64,000 nt of DNA from Lycorma delicatula (taxonomy: Eukaryota > Arthropoda > Insecta > Hemiptera > Fulgoridae): positions 127,854,512 to 127,918,511 of the forward strand of contig NC_134461.1 of assembly GCF_047948215.1 (NCBI RefSeq), read 5' to 3'. The position numbers and the translations under genes were made by a program. A model generated the notes under the pieces. That model made no database searches and was not told the DNA's origin. It was given only the letters and a program-made list of their open reading frames with translations. Positions 59,701-63,289 of this stretch are shown here, in pieces. Positions within the stretch are counted from its first letter, which is position 1; every line of letters begins with the position of its first letter.

Positions 59701-62468
59701 CCAACCATAAAATCTATTATGCTGACAAAAAATGGAAAAAAGTTCAGCATTTTCATTAATATGAAATCAAAAAGTTTTCTTGTAAGATCACTGTGACGGT
59801 AACCTCAAAACAAGTTATTTTCACAGTCTGATCTATTGTACAACTCCCCACTAGAACTTTATTTATATATTCATTCACATAATCCTCATTTCTTTATATA
59901 TTTTTTCTTCTTTTGTATTACGTGACATTATTTGATTTGTTTTGTATAAAAAGTAGATATCAATTTTGTTTTATTTCTAAGATTAGTTTTGCTAATGAAG
60001 TAATTTATTTAGTTTAATTAAATTTTAGTCAAAATCAGTAAAAGGAATAAGGCTTGTTAATTTTATGAATTGTAATTTCCTTTGTAAAATTGTAAGTGAA
60101 AAGAAATTGTTGATAAAATAAACATTTAAAAAATATATAATACTTCACAAGAGTAATAGTTATACTTCACTATATAATAGTTCACTATAATACTTCACTA
60201 TATAATAGTTCACAAGAGTTGCATGGTGTAACATAAATATGAAACAAAAGACAAATGTGGACTGAAAATAAATGAAAAGATAATAGGAGGATATGCAAGT
60301 AAAGGTAAATGATTAAAATTGATGTAGGTAGGCAAATACCTAGGGACTAGTTTACTTAGTCTAGGTATTTGCAAGTCCCTAAACTGTACTACAGTATACT
60401 ATATTAAACCTAGAGCTTGAGCAACAGGAATAAATTAGGATTAAAAAAGCAAAGTAGGCTATCAATTAAAAAAGGGAACATTTTAATAGTAAAGCGGAAA
60501 CAGGGCTTTAAAAAAAAAAATTTAATTAAAAAGCTTTGTTAGGTGTTTTTTGTAATGAACGTCAGATGTTTAAAGTGGGAAATACTAAAAAAGGTAAGAA
60601 ATATAATGGCACTTAAATTCTGGATGTAGAAATGAATACTAAATGACAAATAGGCAGTGAAAAAAGGCACGAAGGAGACTGGAAAAGGAACCAAGTATAA
60701 TGATGAAAATGACAAAATGTATAAGAAACTGGATATACCTGTTAAATTAAATGGGAAAATATTTAGAAGGATTAAACAGGGAAGAGAGAAAAGGGAAAAA
60801 CAGAGATGTAACTAGAAAATACATGTAAAAAACAGAAAACAACTGAAGGTAACATACATTTCTTACATCAATATCTTTAGTTTATCCTATTCTTCATCGC
60901 CACCATGCTAAAATAACGAATGTGAAAAACTCAATTTTTCAGGAGAGCTAAACAGCAGTTTCAATGTTAAATTTTAAATAGGAATGCATATTTGTAAAAG
61001 TGAAAAGGTTTAAACTAGCCTTCCTAAAAGAGATGTGCTTTGGATAATTTACCACAAGATGCACAGGACACTCAGATTAGTCGTAAACTGACGAATCTGC
61101 AAATTAGGATTTTTCACATTCGTTACTTTAGCATGGTGGTAACATCTTCTTCTTGTCTAAACAATAAAAATAAGTTTCCGTAAAATATTTTAATGTTTCC
61201 TTTAAACAAAAATATTTACTTATATATACATTCAGTCAATTTCTGTAATTTTTAAGTCAACACAACAGCTTATGGATTTTGTTATGTAAAAAACTGATCC
61301 ACATTTTTTCTCAATCGTAAAAATACAATTTTTCATATTTTACTATCCCTGAAGCATATTGTTATTGTTAACTAAAATGTATAATTATTAGTTTTTAATG
61401 CATAATTTATAGGAAAATATAAACTTCCAGTAGAACATACCTGAGGCATAATGATGTGCTTCAATTAATTCTTGACCAGTGGATGTTATTTCTTCCATTC
61501 TAGATTTATTAGCATTTAACTCTTGTTCAAAGTTTTGATGTTTCTGAACTTTTCCATTTAAGTTAGTAGGATCCTTGAAGAAAAGGAGGTACAGTTAAAA
61601 TTTGTAAGAAACAAAGACTCAAATAATCCATTTAAAGAATTAAGACACATAATCCATATGAAAAAATGCATAAAAAAACACTGATGAGCATACAGCAGAC
61701 AAATTACAACATAAATGGCTTTACATAACTCTTAAGTCATAGTGTATATAATCAGCTGCCAAACACTATGTCGTATCTTGTGCACCCAAAATTCACATTT
61801 TATTCTAGATCTGATTAGAACTGCGTTTAATCAATAAATACATGAGACATAAATTGATAACAGGCATTCCTTGTGAGTTAAATTTTATACTCTATGCTAT
61901 ATGCTTATCTGTTCAAATATATTTGTTTCAGATAGTTTTTGAGTAGGGTTATTTTAGATATTTTTTAAGGCTGTGAAATTTGGAACTATATATGACCAAG
62001 GAATGCCCACTATTATATGTATGTAACAAAATTTCATGAAGAATCATTATACATATGTCATTTCATCTAATAACAACAAACCTAATTGTCAAGTTTCATA
62101 ATAATCGCAAAGTACATTTAGCTAAAGCATATACAAATATAATTACATGAAATACCTTATGTAAAAAAAAAGCAATTAAAGTACTGATACAGTAGTAGTA
62201 CAGAAATCACTTAAGCCCTGAATGAACATTTGTATAACCAAGTGATTGATTTTCTATATTATTACTTTAAAGAAACTATCTAATACCTAAAAATAACCAT
62301 TTAATCACTTACAAGATAGCTATCGTCATTAGCAAATTTCAATTTTTCATTAATCCATCCTTTTGTTTCATCACAGTCTCTTTCAAACTGTTGTAATCTG
62401 TAAGAATCTTCAAGTATTGCTCGTCGCATTGATGACTTCTCAAGTAAGGCTGACCTCCTTTCAAGAAG
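6201..62468 (-). CDS. alpha-Spec: alpha-spectrin, central part of gene (17 exons plus one probable microexon; partial at both ends)
   Basis: Alpha-spectrin pairs antiparallel with beta-spectrin and forms the actin-linked membrane skeleton under the plasma membrane. The exons joined on the minus strand are 62313-62468, 61441-61573, 58000-58184, 57314-57466, 54670-54829, 52196-52401, 51139-51366, 47329-47463, 44421-44681, 43083-43274, 38797-39033, 37340-37621, (33318-33359), 16460-16608, 15517-15712, 13027-13275, 8983-9132 and 6201-6456. They total 3,328 nt without the bracketed microexon, with no stop, consistent phases and GT-AG borders throughout. The product is a run of about 106-residue triple-helical repeats, each with the conserved W and heptad pattern, interrupted by an SH3 domain. 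From the remembered fly protein it spans repeats 6-15. The vertebrate calpain/calmodulin insertion of repeat 10 is not visible. Neither the start codon nor the stop codon is in the window. Identity is very secure; exon edges rest on splice consensus and frame, not on transcripts. Confidence 0.97.
6591..7430 (-). mobile_element. mariner-like transposon remnant
   Basis: On the minus strand the decayed frame contains a mariner second-Asp motif ([12 protein letters not shown], near 6,945-6,970), followed by broken pieces matching the usual C-terminal part (SSNDEVKAE region near 6,770). The left edge reads TATGAGGGTTATTTAGAAAG, like terminal inverted repeats of mariners with GAGGGT...AGAAAGT ends. 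Toward 7,400 a HELADI-type helix-turn-helix trace is visible. Several stops and frameshifts are present and no matching right end was seen. It lies in the intron between the 8983 and 6201 exons. Confidence 0.55.
7431..8982. other. intron, nothing recognised
   Basis: The sequence is AT-rich. A slightly GC-richer stretch near 8,000-8,160 matches nothing recognised. The minus-strand open frame at 8604-8849 has no family features. Confidence 0.45.
8983..9132 (-). CDS. alpha-Spec: alpha-spectrin exon: repeat 14, helices B-C
   Basis: The exon is 150 nt, 50 codons, phase 0. It starts [20 protein letters not shown], then [20 protein letters not shown], ending GSEEAVQ. The acceptor is TTTTTCTCAG and the donor GTAATG. 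Confidence 0.96.
9133..10374. other. intron with a short AT dinucleotide run
   Basis: The sequence is AT-rich intron. An (AT)n run lies at about 9,408-9,425. A CACTGTATA-type short repeat occurs twice near 9,640-9,670. Nothing else is recognised. Confidence 0.45.
9408..9425. repeat. (AT)n microsatellite
   Basis: About nine AT units in the intron 3' of the repeat 14 exon. Confidence 0.85.
10385..12643 (-). mobile_element. RTE-type non-LTR retrotransposon, copy A (5'-truncated, internally deleted)
   Basis: A 10-bp target duplication, GTTTTGAGTA, lies at 10375-10384 and 12644-12653, exactly bracketing the insert. On the minus strand it ends in a short A tract after GACTGAAGAC. Frames encode the endonuclease C-terminus ([20 protein letters not shown], then [11 protein letters not shown]), the linker, and the start of reverse transcriptase ([20 protein letters not shown] at about 11,460-11,530), plus pieces of later RT. 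Compared with copy C, about 340 bp are missing near 10,810-10,830, where the YGS.TW region is joined to the region just upstream of FADD. The 5' end lacks the endonuclease N-terminus. RTE assignment comes from the endonuclease-RT layout and motifs; it is non-functional. Confidence 0.85.
12654..13026. other. intron, nothing recognised
   Basis: This is AT-rich sequence between LINE copy A and the 13027 exon; no feature was seen. Confidence 0.5.
13027..13275 (-). CDS. alpha-Spec: alpha-spectrin exon: end of repeat 13 and repeat 14
   Basis: The exon is 249 nt, 83 codons, phase 0. It starts [20 protein letters not shown], includes [20 protein letters not shown] and [20 protein letters not shown], and ends EESYK. 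The donor is GTTATT, a weaker match than the others but positioned exactly by frame. Confidence 0.96.
13276..15098. other. intron, nothing recognised apart from an A/T homopolymer
   Basis: This is AT-rich intron upstream (in transcription) of the 13027 exon. A T-run of about 17 lies near 14,213-14,230. No open frame or element boundary was recognised. Confidence 0.45.
15113..15407 (-). mobile_element. tRNA-derived SINE, apparently full length
   Basis: The minus strand begins with a tRNA-like head: GGTTGGTCTAGTGGTTAACG resembles a pol III A box, and GCGTTCAAGTCC about 50 bp on resembles a B box. An unrelated body follows, then a tail with CATCCTCTGAAGAATTATC, ending in an A/G-rich tract near 15,113. 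A 14-bp target duplication, TGACTACAATATCT, lies at 15099-15112 and 15408-15421, which proves retroposition. No coding capacity. It sits in the intron between the exons at 15517 and 13027, in sense orientation with the host gene. A second, severely truncated member is at 27423-27508. Confidence 0.85.
15517..15712 (-). CDS. alpha-Spec: alpha-spectrin exon: repeat 13
   Basis: The exon is 196 nt: one base finishes the Lys codon, then 65 codons follow. It reads [20 protein letters not shown], then [20 protein letters not shown], and ends [13 protein letters not shown] in phase 0 before GTAAAT. The match to remembered insect alpha-spectrin is nearly continuous. Confidence 0.97.
15713..16459. other. 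short intron, nothing recognised
   Basis: This is a 747-bp AT-rich intron between two repeat 13 exons; no element was recognised. Confidence 0.55.
16460..16608 (-). CDS. alpha-Spec: alpha-spectrin exon: end of repeat 12, start of repeat 13
   Basis: The exon is 149 nt: 49 codons plus two bases (phase 2 at its 3' end). It starts [20 protein letters not shown], then [20 protein letters not shown], ending HQELE and the first two bases of a Lys codon. The donor is GTAAGT. It follows an intron of about 20.7 kb if the microexon is skipped. Confidence 0.96.
16609..19990. other. large intron, left part, nothing recognised
   Basis: About 3.4 kb of AT-rich sequence. Open frames such as 17675-17878 are stop-poor by composition only. 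No transposase, RT or splice-bounded coding stretch was found. Confidence 0.4.
20000..23088 (+). mobile_element. RTE-type non-LTR retrotransposon, copy B (full length but decayed)
   Basis: The insert is bracketed by a 9-bp duplication, AGTATATTT (19991-19999 and 23089-23097), and ends with GACTGAAGAC and an A tract. A 5' untranslated region of about 340 bp precedes an apurinic-like endonuclease start ([12 protein letters not shown], then [13 protein letters not shown]). This continues at 20865-21200 ([29 protein letters not shown]). RT follows: [10 protein letters not shown] near 21,700, [18 protein letters not shown] near 22,240, and the catalytic box reading [13 protein letters not shown] near 22,375. 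The usual FADD is here FVDD. The C-terminus includes [11 protein letters not shown] and AFEMRCYRR. Stops and frameshifts break it in at least four places, so it is not autonomous. It belongs to the same family as copies A and C. Confidence 0.88.
23098..26500. other. large intron, middle part, mostly unassigned
   Basis: The sequence is AT-rich. Around 24,100-24,560 it is less AT-rich, with short frames (24055-24267) that I could not assign; old transposon sequence is possible but unsupported. The rest shows only homopolymer and AT-rich runs. Confidence 0.35.
26530..27760 (+). mobile_element. old mariner-like transposase remnant with nested SINE tail
   Basis: On the plus strand, pieces in changing frames follow the order of an insect mariner-like transposase. 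An N-terminal helix-turn-helix stretch is seen ([17 protein letters not shown] at about 26,675-26,737, then RWVN.FKLTACA). Next come [10 protein letters not shown] at about 26,945-26,985 and a decayed MSD.A catalytic-region trace near 27,070. After the nested SINE there is a C-terminal trace (about 27,530-27,700) with PHQ.CYYQ and [16 protein letters not shown] residues. No TIRs were identified. Many stops are present. The assignment rests on the colinear order of weak matches to the same family as the element at 48527. Confidence 0.5.
27423..27508 (-). mobile_element. 86-bp 5'-truncated SINE copy with target duplication
   Basis: CTCCGGATCCACCGTTAGGC followed by ATTCTTCAGAGGATGA matches the 3' tail of the SINE at 15113-15407 (CTCCGGTAACTACCGTTTAG, then ATTCTTCAGAGGATGA). 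A poly-T/A-type tract occupies 27,423-27,460 and a 12-bp duplication, GTGACATCTCTT, lies at 27411-27422 and 27509-27520. It is therefore a real retroposition event copying only the last part of the SINE, inserted into the mariner-like remnant. Confidence 0.8.
27761..29499. other. large intron, nothing recognised
   Basis: The open frame 27684-27962 overlaps the end of the transposase remnant and has no recognised product. The remainder is AT-rich. A slightly GC-richer patch near 29,130-29,200 was not assigned. Confidence 0.35.
29500..30690 (+). mobile_element. Tc1/IS630-like DDE transposase remnant
   Basis: The plus strand preserves the order of an insect DDE transposase. An N-terminal region ([25 protein letters not shown] near 29,730-29,810) precedes the first catalytic box, [16 protein letters not shown] (29,970-30,020). 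Then come [16 protein letters not shown] (about 30,050-30,095), LMWKSS, and the second Asp box, [17 protein letters not shown] (30,225-30,285). The region for the third acidic residue is too decayed to read. Several stops and frameshifts are present and no TIRs were identified. The family resembles the widespread insect 'DDE endonuclease' proteins with YIDE and VVLDNASYHN-type boxes. Confidence 0.65.
30691..31950. other. intron; unidentified repeat-like stretch at about 30,870-31,420
   Basis: This part of the intron has C-rich patches (CCCCCCACCCCAAAAG near 31,065) and a composition unlike its AT-rich flanks. No coding frame, TIR or duplication was found. It may be a non-autonomous repeat. 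Confidence 0.3.
31960..32390 (+). mobile_element. mariner-like transposase C-terminal remnant
   Basis: On the plus strand, a second-Asp box trace (LQCDNACSQ near 32,070) is followed by WTAIQQLE. Then come [10 protein letters not shown] at the third acidic region, [18 protein letters not shown] and a DGTNA trace, in three frames. The order is that of mariner transposase from the DNA-box to the C-terminus (KEWL..QPK.FF..GI..L..RW.KC in the family). It is heavily broken, with ends undefined. Confidence 0.5.
32391..33317. other. intron, nothing recognised
   Basis: This is AT-rich sequence between the mariner remnant and the microexon; no feature was seen. Confidence 0.45.
33318..33359 (-). CDS. 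alpha-Spec: probable 14-codon alpha-spectrin cassette microexon
   Basis: These 42 nt on the minus strand read [14 protein letters not shown]. They are framed by a GTGTGTTGTGTGTTGTAG acceptor and a CAG|GTACTC donor, phase 0 at both ends, so inclusion keeps the frame. The peptide fits exactly between LLERHQ of the upstream exon and EHRTEID of the downstream exon, and matches the first 14 residues of the latter at 7 of 14 positions. It is GC-richer than the surrounding intron, as exons here are. Fourteen residues equals two heptads. It is read as an alternative insert in repeat 12; a chance open stretch is possible but unlikely given position, phase, splice sites and similarity together. Confidence 0.72.
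33360..34850. other. intron with microsatellites
   Basis: An AT-rich intron upstream of the microexon. A (TA)n run at 33961-33981 and an (ACT)n run at 33991-34018 lie together. The frame 34383-34682 is unassigned. No exon signal was seen. Confidence 0.45.
33961..34018. repeat. microsatellite (TA)n then (ACT)n
   Basis: About ten TA units are followed, after 9 bases, by about nine ACT units. They are read directly from the sequence. Confidence 0.95.
34860..35060 (+). mobile_element. possible DDE transposase fragment
   Basis: [11 protein letters not shown] at about 34,930-34,965 has the form of the first catalytic Asp box of mariner-like transposases (SDEA.FHL). It is followed, after a frame change, by N and R residues and a P.IF trace. 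Only this box is convincing; no ends were seen. Confidence 0.4.
35061..37339. other. intron, nothing recognised
   Basis: The sequence is AT-rich. A small hairpin AGATTCTG-TCC-CAGAATCT lies at about 36,288-36,307. No coding or mobile element signal was found in the open frames 35618-35815 and 36009-36206. Confidence 0.4.
37340..37621 (-). CDS. alpha-Spec: alpha-spectrin exon: end of repeat 11 and repeat 12
   Basis: The exon is 282 nt, 94 codons, phase 0; it is the largest exon in the window. It starts [20 protein letters not shown], passes through [20 protein letters not shown] and [11 protein letters not shown], and ends [10 protein letters not shown]. The donor is GTTGGT. Transcription then continues to the optional microexon at 33318 or directly to 16608. 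Confidence 0.96.
37622..38796. other. intron, nothing recognised
   Basis: This is a 1,175-bp AT-rich intron between the repeat 11 and repeat 12 exons; no element was recognised. Confidence 0.5.
38797..39033 (-). CDS. alpha-Spec: alpha-spectrin exon: repeat 11
   Basis: The exon is 237 nt, 79 codons, phase 0. It starts [20 protein letters not shown] and includes the core [20 protein letters not shown] and the turn [19 protein letters not shown], ending GDK. The donor is GTAGAT. Confidence 0.96.
39034..39941. other. intron with degenerate internal repeats and a 20-bp palindrome
   Basis: Two similar stretches of about 100 bp (about 39,385-39,480 and 39,485-39,590) share TTTTTAGATATT, ACATAAAAAT/ACATGAAAAT, CCAAAAAT and GTTGATAACTCA-like words. 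At 39777-39796 is the exact palindrome CCATGAAAGTACTTTCATGG. The sequence around 39,760-39,820 resembles 42,685-42,715 and also the GGATC...TCTTCA part of the foldback at 42115, so it is probably a member of that repeat family. Confidence 0.4.
39942..41010 (-). mobile_element. RTE-type non-LTR retrotransposon, copy C (5'-truncated)
   Basis: On the minus strand the 3' half of RT and the C-terminus are well kept. There is [20 protein letters not shown], the GCSLSPLLF box, [13 protein letters not shown] with an intact FADD (near 40,700), and [15 protein letters not shown] 153-codon frame (39959-40420) then ends in [12 protein letters not shown]. It terminates in a poly-A tract of about 13 after GAAGAC. 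The 5' break is at about 41,010, directly against the Tigger-like remnant. No target duplication could be matched. It is less decayed than copies A and B. Confidence 0.87.
41040..41960 (+). mobile_element. pogo/Tigger-type DNA transposon remnant
   Basis: On the plus strand, traces of the pogo/Tigger transposase third-catalytic region are present ([20 protein letters not shown] across frames near 41,125-41,185). FIEN-like and [12 protein letters not shown] segments follow. An acidic, Ser-rich tail ends [18 protein letters not shown] (frame ending 41,678). The end near 41,880-41,960 (AACCTCTCTTAGTGGGGCCC, then TAAATGGGACAACTG) resembles terminal repeats of Tigger-like elements. The N-terminal part is missing where it meets LINE copy C. 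It is non-functional. Tail residues are recognisable by position, not by strong similarity. Confidence 0.6.
42023..42044. repeat. (TA)n microsatellite
   Basis: About eleven TA units, immediately followed by a T-run. Confidence 0.9.
42115..42607. mobile_element. foldback/hairpin element with 228-bp arms
   Basis: The left arm 42115-42342 and right arm 42380-42607 are imperfect reverse complements along their whole length, separated by a 37-bp loop. Matching landmarks include AAACCACCAAAACACAGTAA against the reverse of TTACAGTGTTTCGGTGGTT. TTTCATTAAAATAAATTG is identical in both arms, and the inner CTGTCCAGTACTGGAATGAT pairs with ATCATTTCAGTACTGAACAG. There is no coding capacity. It could be a MITE or foldback; transcribed with the gene it would fold into a long double-stranded RNA. 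Confidence 0.85.
42608..43082. other. intron, nothing recognised beyond a short family repeat
   Basis: A stretch near 42,680-42,715 (ATCTTACCTTA, then CATGAAAGTACT) repeats that at 39,760-39,790. Otherwise AT-rich. Confidence 0.4.
43083..43274 (-). CDS. alpha-Spec: alpha-spectrin exon: repeat 10, helices B-C
   Basis: The exon is 192 nt, 64 codons, phase 0. It starts [20 protein letters not shown], then [20 protein letters not shown], and ends [15 protein letters not shown]. In vertebrate alphaII spectrin this region has a calpain/calmodulin insertion; no extra segment is visible here, which fits the invertebrate form. The donor is GTCAGA. Confidence 0.96.
43931..44115. mobile_element. small hairpin element related to the 42115 foldback
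   Basis: The left end TTTAACCACCAAACAGTAAG is mirrored by CTGTGTTTGGTGGTCAA at the right, and A-rich/T-rich inner arms pair imperfectly. The ends share the AACCACCAAA...CAGTAA sequence with the larger foldback in the neighbouring intron. The GGGATTCTGA and GCAGGATCTCA words recall its inner parts. No coding. Confidence 0.6.
44152..44243. repeat. compound microsatellite (TA)n(CA)n(GA)n
   Basis: About twelve TA, thirteen CA and twenty GA units lie in direct succession, about 180 bp from the SH3/repeat 10 exon. Confidence 0.95.
44421..44681 (-). CDS. alpha-Spec: alpha-spectrin exon: C-terminal half of SH3 and start of repeat 10
   Basis: The exon is 261 nt, 87 codons, phase 0. It opens [20 protein letters not shown], carrying the SH3 tryptophan pair and the GFVPAAYV 3-10 helix/strand that close the binding groove. 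It then encodes the linker [20 protein letters not shown] and helix A of the next repeat up to ATWIKDK. The donor is GTAAAA. Confidence 0.97.
44710..44742. repeat. (AT)n microsatellite
   Basis: About sixteen AT units, beginning 28 bp from the acceptor of the 44421 exon. Confidence 0.95.
44743..46765. other. intron, nothing recognised
   Basis: This is AT-rich intron between the two SH3 exons. A perfect 10-bp stem, ATAGGCTATG...CATAGCCTAT, lies at 45524-45548. The open frame 45291-45488 is unassigned. Confidence 0.45.
46781..46984 (+). mobile_element. short A-tailed retroposon (SINE-like or LINE 3' end) with 15-bp target duplication
   Basis: A GC-rich insert of about 204 bp ends GGATAAAAAAAAAAGA and is flanked by exact 15-bp copies of AGTAAAACCTAGTCC (46766-46780 and 46985-46999). 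GGAGGTTCGAATG near 46,815 resembles a pol III B box, but no A box was found upstream. It could therefore be a truncated tRNA-type SINE or a LINE 3' tail. No protein is recognisable. Confidence 0.75.
47000..47328. other. intron remainder with poly-G tract
   Basis: AT-rich, with a run of ten G at about 47,301-47,310 close to the donor of the first SH3 exon. Nothing else is recognised. Confidence 0.5.
47329..47463 (-). CDS. alpha-Spec: alpha-spectrin exon: N-terminal half of the SH3 domain
   Basis: The exon is 135 nt, 45 codons, phase 0. It encodes the lead-in [16 protein letters not shown] and the first SH3 strands, including the ALYDY motif, the RT-loop residues [10 protein letters not shown] and the [14 protein letters not shown] strand. 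The SH3 fold is completed by the next exon beginning DWW, so an intron splits the domain. SH3 domains bind proline-rich ligands; the ligand here cannot be read from sequence. Confidence 0.97.
47464..48524. other. intron, nothing recognised
   Basis: This is AT-rich sequence between the SH3 acceptor and the mariner; no feature was seen. Confidence 0.5.
48527..49777 (+). mobile_element. mariner-family transposon (D,D41D type), 1,251 bp, with TIRs and TA duplication; transposase broken
   Basis: TIRs of about 32 bp begin TACAGGGTCATTCAC and differ at one position (CGGGAACC versus CAGGAACC). They are bounded by TA at 48525-48526 and 49778-49779. The transposase reads in order: HTH region ([40 protein letters not shown]), first Asp [25 protein letters not shown], second Asp [13 protein letters not shown], and [16 protein letters not shown]. 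The spacing from QQD to SSND is 41 residues. Breaks: about 30 N-terminal residues appear lost just after the ATG at 48652. A frameshift lies near 48,950. A double shift at about 49,085-49,120 garbles one segment. An extra T in a T8 run falls at about 49,199-49,206, and another shift is near 49,535. It is the youngest-looking DNA transposon here. Confidence 0.88.
49780..51138. other. intron, nothing recognised
   Basis: This is AT-rich sequence between the mariner and the repeat 9 exon. The open frames 49929-50147 and 50478-50816 lack any recognisable feature and have the surrounding composition. Confidence 0.45.
51139..51366 (-). CDS. alpha-Spec: alpha-spectrin exon: repeat 9
   Basis: The exon is 228 nt, 76 codons, phase 0 at both ends. 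It starts [20 protein letters not shown], continues with [10 protein letters not shown] and a [20 protein letters not shown] turn, and ends QAQSCR. This leads straight into the SH3 insertion encoded by the next exon. The donor is GTAAAT. Confidence 0.96.
51367..52195. other. intron, nothing recognised
   Basis: This is an 829-bp AT-rich intron between the repeat 8/9 exons. Confidence 0.5.
52196..52401 (-). CDS. alpha-Spec: alpha-spectrin exon: repeat 8 helices B-C and start of repeat 9
   Basis: The exon is 206 nt: two bases finish the split Gly codon, then 68 codons follow. It begins [20 protein letters not shown] and runs on to the repeat 9 helix A start [15 protein letters not shown]. Donor GTATGA is used; the acceptor is TTTAG. 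The sequence is close to the fly protein as remembered. Confidence 0.95.
52505..52690 (-). mobile_element. mariner-like transposase N-terminal remnant
   Basis: On the minus strand [19 protein letters not shown] is followed, across stops, by [13 protein letters not shown] and a decayed GRPS-like and VATDD end. This matches the order of the N-terminal helix-turn-helix of SETMAR-type mariners (AVEIHRQ....YG...MS...V..WCR.F..GR.. in the family). Catalytic parts are not present nearby; no TIR was identified. Confidence 0.5.
52691..54669. other. intron with an unassigned less-AT-rich stretch (about 53,420-53,640)
   Basis: The 53,420-53,640 stretch (for example GGTGGGCGATGACTCATAG, then GACAAGGGGCGCATTACTG) stands out by composition. 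An open frame (53535-53735) crosses it but has no family feature. It could be the leader of a lost DNA transposon. No ends were found. The rest is AT-rich. Confidence 0.3.
54670..54829 (-). CDS. alpha-Spec: alpha-spectrin exon: repeat 8, helix A and part of B
   Basis: The exon is 160 nt: 53 codons plus one base. It starts [20 protein letters not shown] and carries the core [20 protein letters not shown], then ASTNR and a split Gly codon completed by the next exon (phase 1). The donor is GTTAGT. Confidence 0.96.
54830..57313. other. intron, nothing recognised except a perfect small hairpin
   Basis: AGCTTGCTGT-AAAA-ACAGCAAGCT at 55186-55209 is a perfect 10-bp stem with a 4-base loop. The remaining 2.4 kb is AT-rich; the open frames 56700-56992 on the minus strand are compositional. 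Confidence 0.45.
57314..57466 (-). CDS. alpha-Spec: alpha-spectrin exon: repeat 7, helices B-C
   Basis: The exon is 153 nt, 51 codons, phase 0 at both ends. It opens with the standard inter-helix motif [19 protein letters not shown] and ends [12 protein letters not shown] before a GTATGT donor. Length and phase match the spectrin pattern in which introns cut at the DL..VQ.L..KH turn. Confidence 0.96.
57467..57999. other. intron, nothing recognised
   Basis: This is a 533-bp AT-rich intron between the two repeat 7 exons. Confidence 0.55.
58000..58184 (-). CDS. alpha-Spec: alpha-spectrin exon: end of repeat 6 and repeat 7 helix A
   Basis: The exon is 185 nt: two bases finish the split Asp codon, then 61 codons follow. 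It includes the repeat 7 opening [20 protein letters not shown] and the core [20 protein letters not shown]. It ends at SEDYGK in phase 0, before a GTAAGT donor. Confidence 0.96.
58185..60895. other. intron with short tandem and inverted repeats
   Basis: A unit of about 28 bp containing TACTTCACTATATAATAGTT is repeated at about 60,164-60,212. At 60332-60343 and 60361-60372, GCAAATACCTAG and CTAGGTATTTGC form a perfect 12-bp stem. The stretch 60,400-60,820 is purine-rich on the plus strand with weak LINE-like residues but no convincing motif. Confidence 0.4.
60900..61139. mobile_element. MITE-like element with about 29-bp terminal inverted repeats
   Basis: CACCATGCTAAAATAACGAA continuing TGTGAAAA at the left is matched in reverse by TTTTCACATTCGTTACTTTA continuing GCATGGTGG at the right, with one mismatch. 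The insert between is about 180 bp and non-coding. No clear target duplication was seen, so the true edge may differ by a few bases. Confidence 0.55.
61140..61440. other. intron remainder, nothing recognised
   Basis: This is AT-rich sequence running up to the donor of the 61441 exon. Confidence 0.5.
61441..61573 (-). CDS. alpha-Spec: alpha-spectrin exon: repeat 6, helices B-C
   Basis: The exon is 133 nt and starts in phase 0 with [20 protein letters not shown], a stretch typical of alpha-spectrin repeat 6. It continues to the EAHHYAS turn. The final G is completed by the next exon to give Asp, so the junction is phase 1. The donor is GTATGT and the acceptor follows a CTTTTCTTCAAG tract. Confidence 0.96.
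61574..62312. other. intron, nothing recognised
   Basis: This is a 739-bp AT-rich intron between the two repeat 6 exons. Confidence 0.55.
62313..62468 (-). CDS. alpha-Spec: alpha-spectrin exon: repeat 6, helix A and start of helix B
   Basis: This is the most 5' exon in the window: 156 nt, 52 codons, phase 0 at both ends. It begins [20 protein letters not shown] and carries the repeat core [20 protein letters not shown], with the conserved W of the spectrin fold, ending at NDDSYL. The acceptor is a T-rich tract ending in AG and the donor is GTAAGT. It was too short for a long open frame and was found by reading the minus strand. Confidence 0.96.
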
Positions 62469-62859
62469 CTGTTAAAAAATAAATATATTACAATTAAATG
62501 ATAAAAAATACTATTTAAAGCTAACAGATATTTCTACCTTAACTGAGAAAAGGCAGATTTTAAAGATTTATTTGCTTACAACAAAACATCTAACAGACAT
62601 ATCAATCTGTAAAGTAATATAAAGAAAGAGAATATTTTAGGAACCAGAAAATAAAAATAACAGGACTTGAAACCAGTGTCATCAAAAGAAAATTTAACTA
62701 TTTTCTAAACACAATTTAACAAAAAATTTCTAAAAGGACTAAAAAAGAAGTCAATAATCAATGAAATCAACAAAGTTAAAATAAGTCAATAATAATACTA
62801 ATTATAAATTTCTTCTTTTGATCCCTAGCTGGCATTTGGATTGGATTGACTCCTAAGCC
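62469..62859. other. intron, nothing recognised
   Basis: This is AT-rich sequence directly upstream (in transcription) of the repeat 6 exon. No further alpha-spectrin exon was found between here and 64,000. Confidence 0.5.
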
Positions 62860-63251
62860 CATACATGGCTATGAATACCAGTAGTTGTTTGGTTTCACTA
62901 ACAAGACGCTTCCATGGCAGTTATCCTGGTCTCATTAAGGTTTAGCCTGCAGTTTTTTATATCACCATTGATCTGTTTGATCCATATTTTCTTCGGAGCT
63001 GTTTGTTGGACTCTCCAATGGGTGGGTTGTTCATGCCAGAGGAGTTTGTATGGTAGTCGGTTTACATTCATTCTGTGGACATGGATAAACCATTGCAGTC
63101 TTCGTTTTTGAATCTGTTCCTCAACTGTTGACCATTGTTCACAGCAATGGCGGGTATCCTCATTTTGGATGAAGTGAGATACTGATCTGGCATAGGCATC
63201 GCATTTGGAACAACGAAGGGGACAATAAAGGGATGACCAGACAATGATCAA
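62860..63251 (-). mobile_element. non-LTR retrotransposon 3' end fragment
   Basis: The minus-strand frame 62898-63251 contains QKRRLQWFIHVHRMNVNRLP, PTHWRVQQTAPKKIW, and NLNETRITAMEAS. This has the layout of the extreme C-terminus of insect RT proteins (RRL.WFGHV.RM...RLP...GRP...W...E......L...EA..MA.DR). It is a 117-codon remnant with no RT core. It differs from the RTE copies A-C, so it is a separate family. Confidence 0.65.
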
Positions 63252-63289
63252 TTAAAAAAAAATCACTTGTATAATAATAAAAACAAATC

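Noticed and set aside
60400..60820. Weak similarity to a LINE C-terminal region
   Set aside because: Only lysine-rich, low-complexity residues match; no GETW, FADD or GRP motif could be read.
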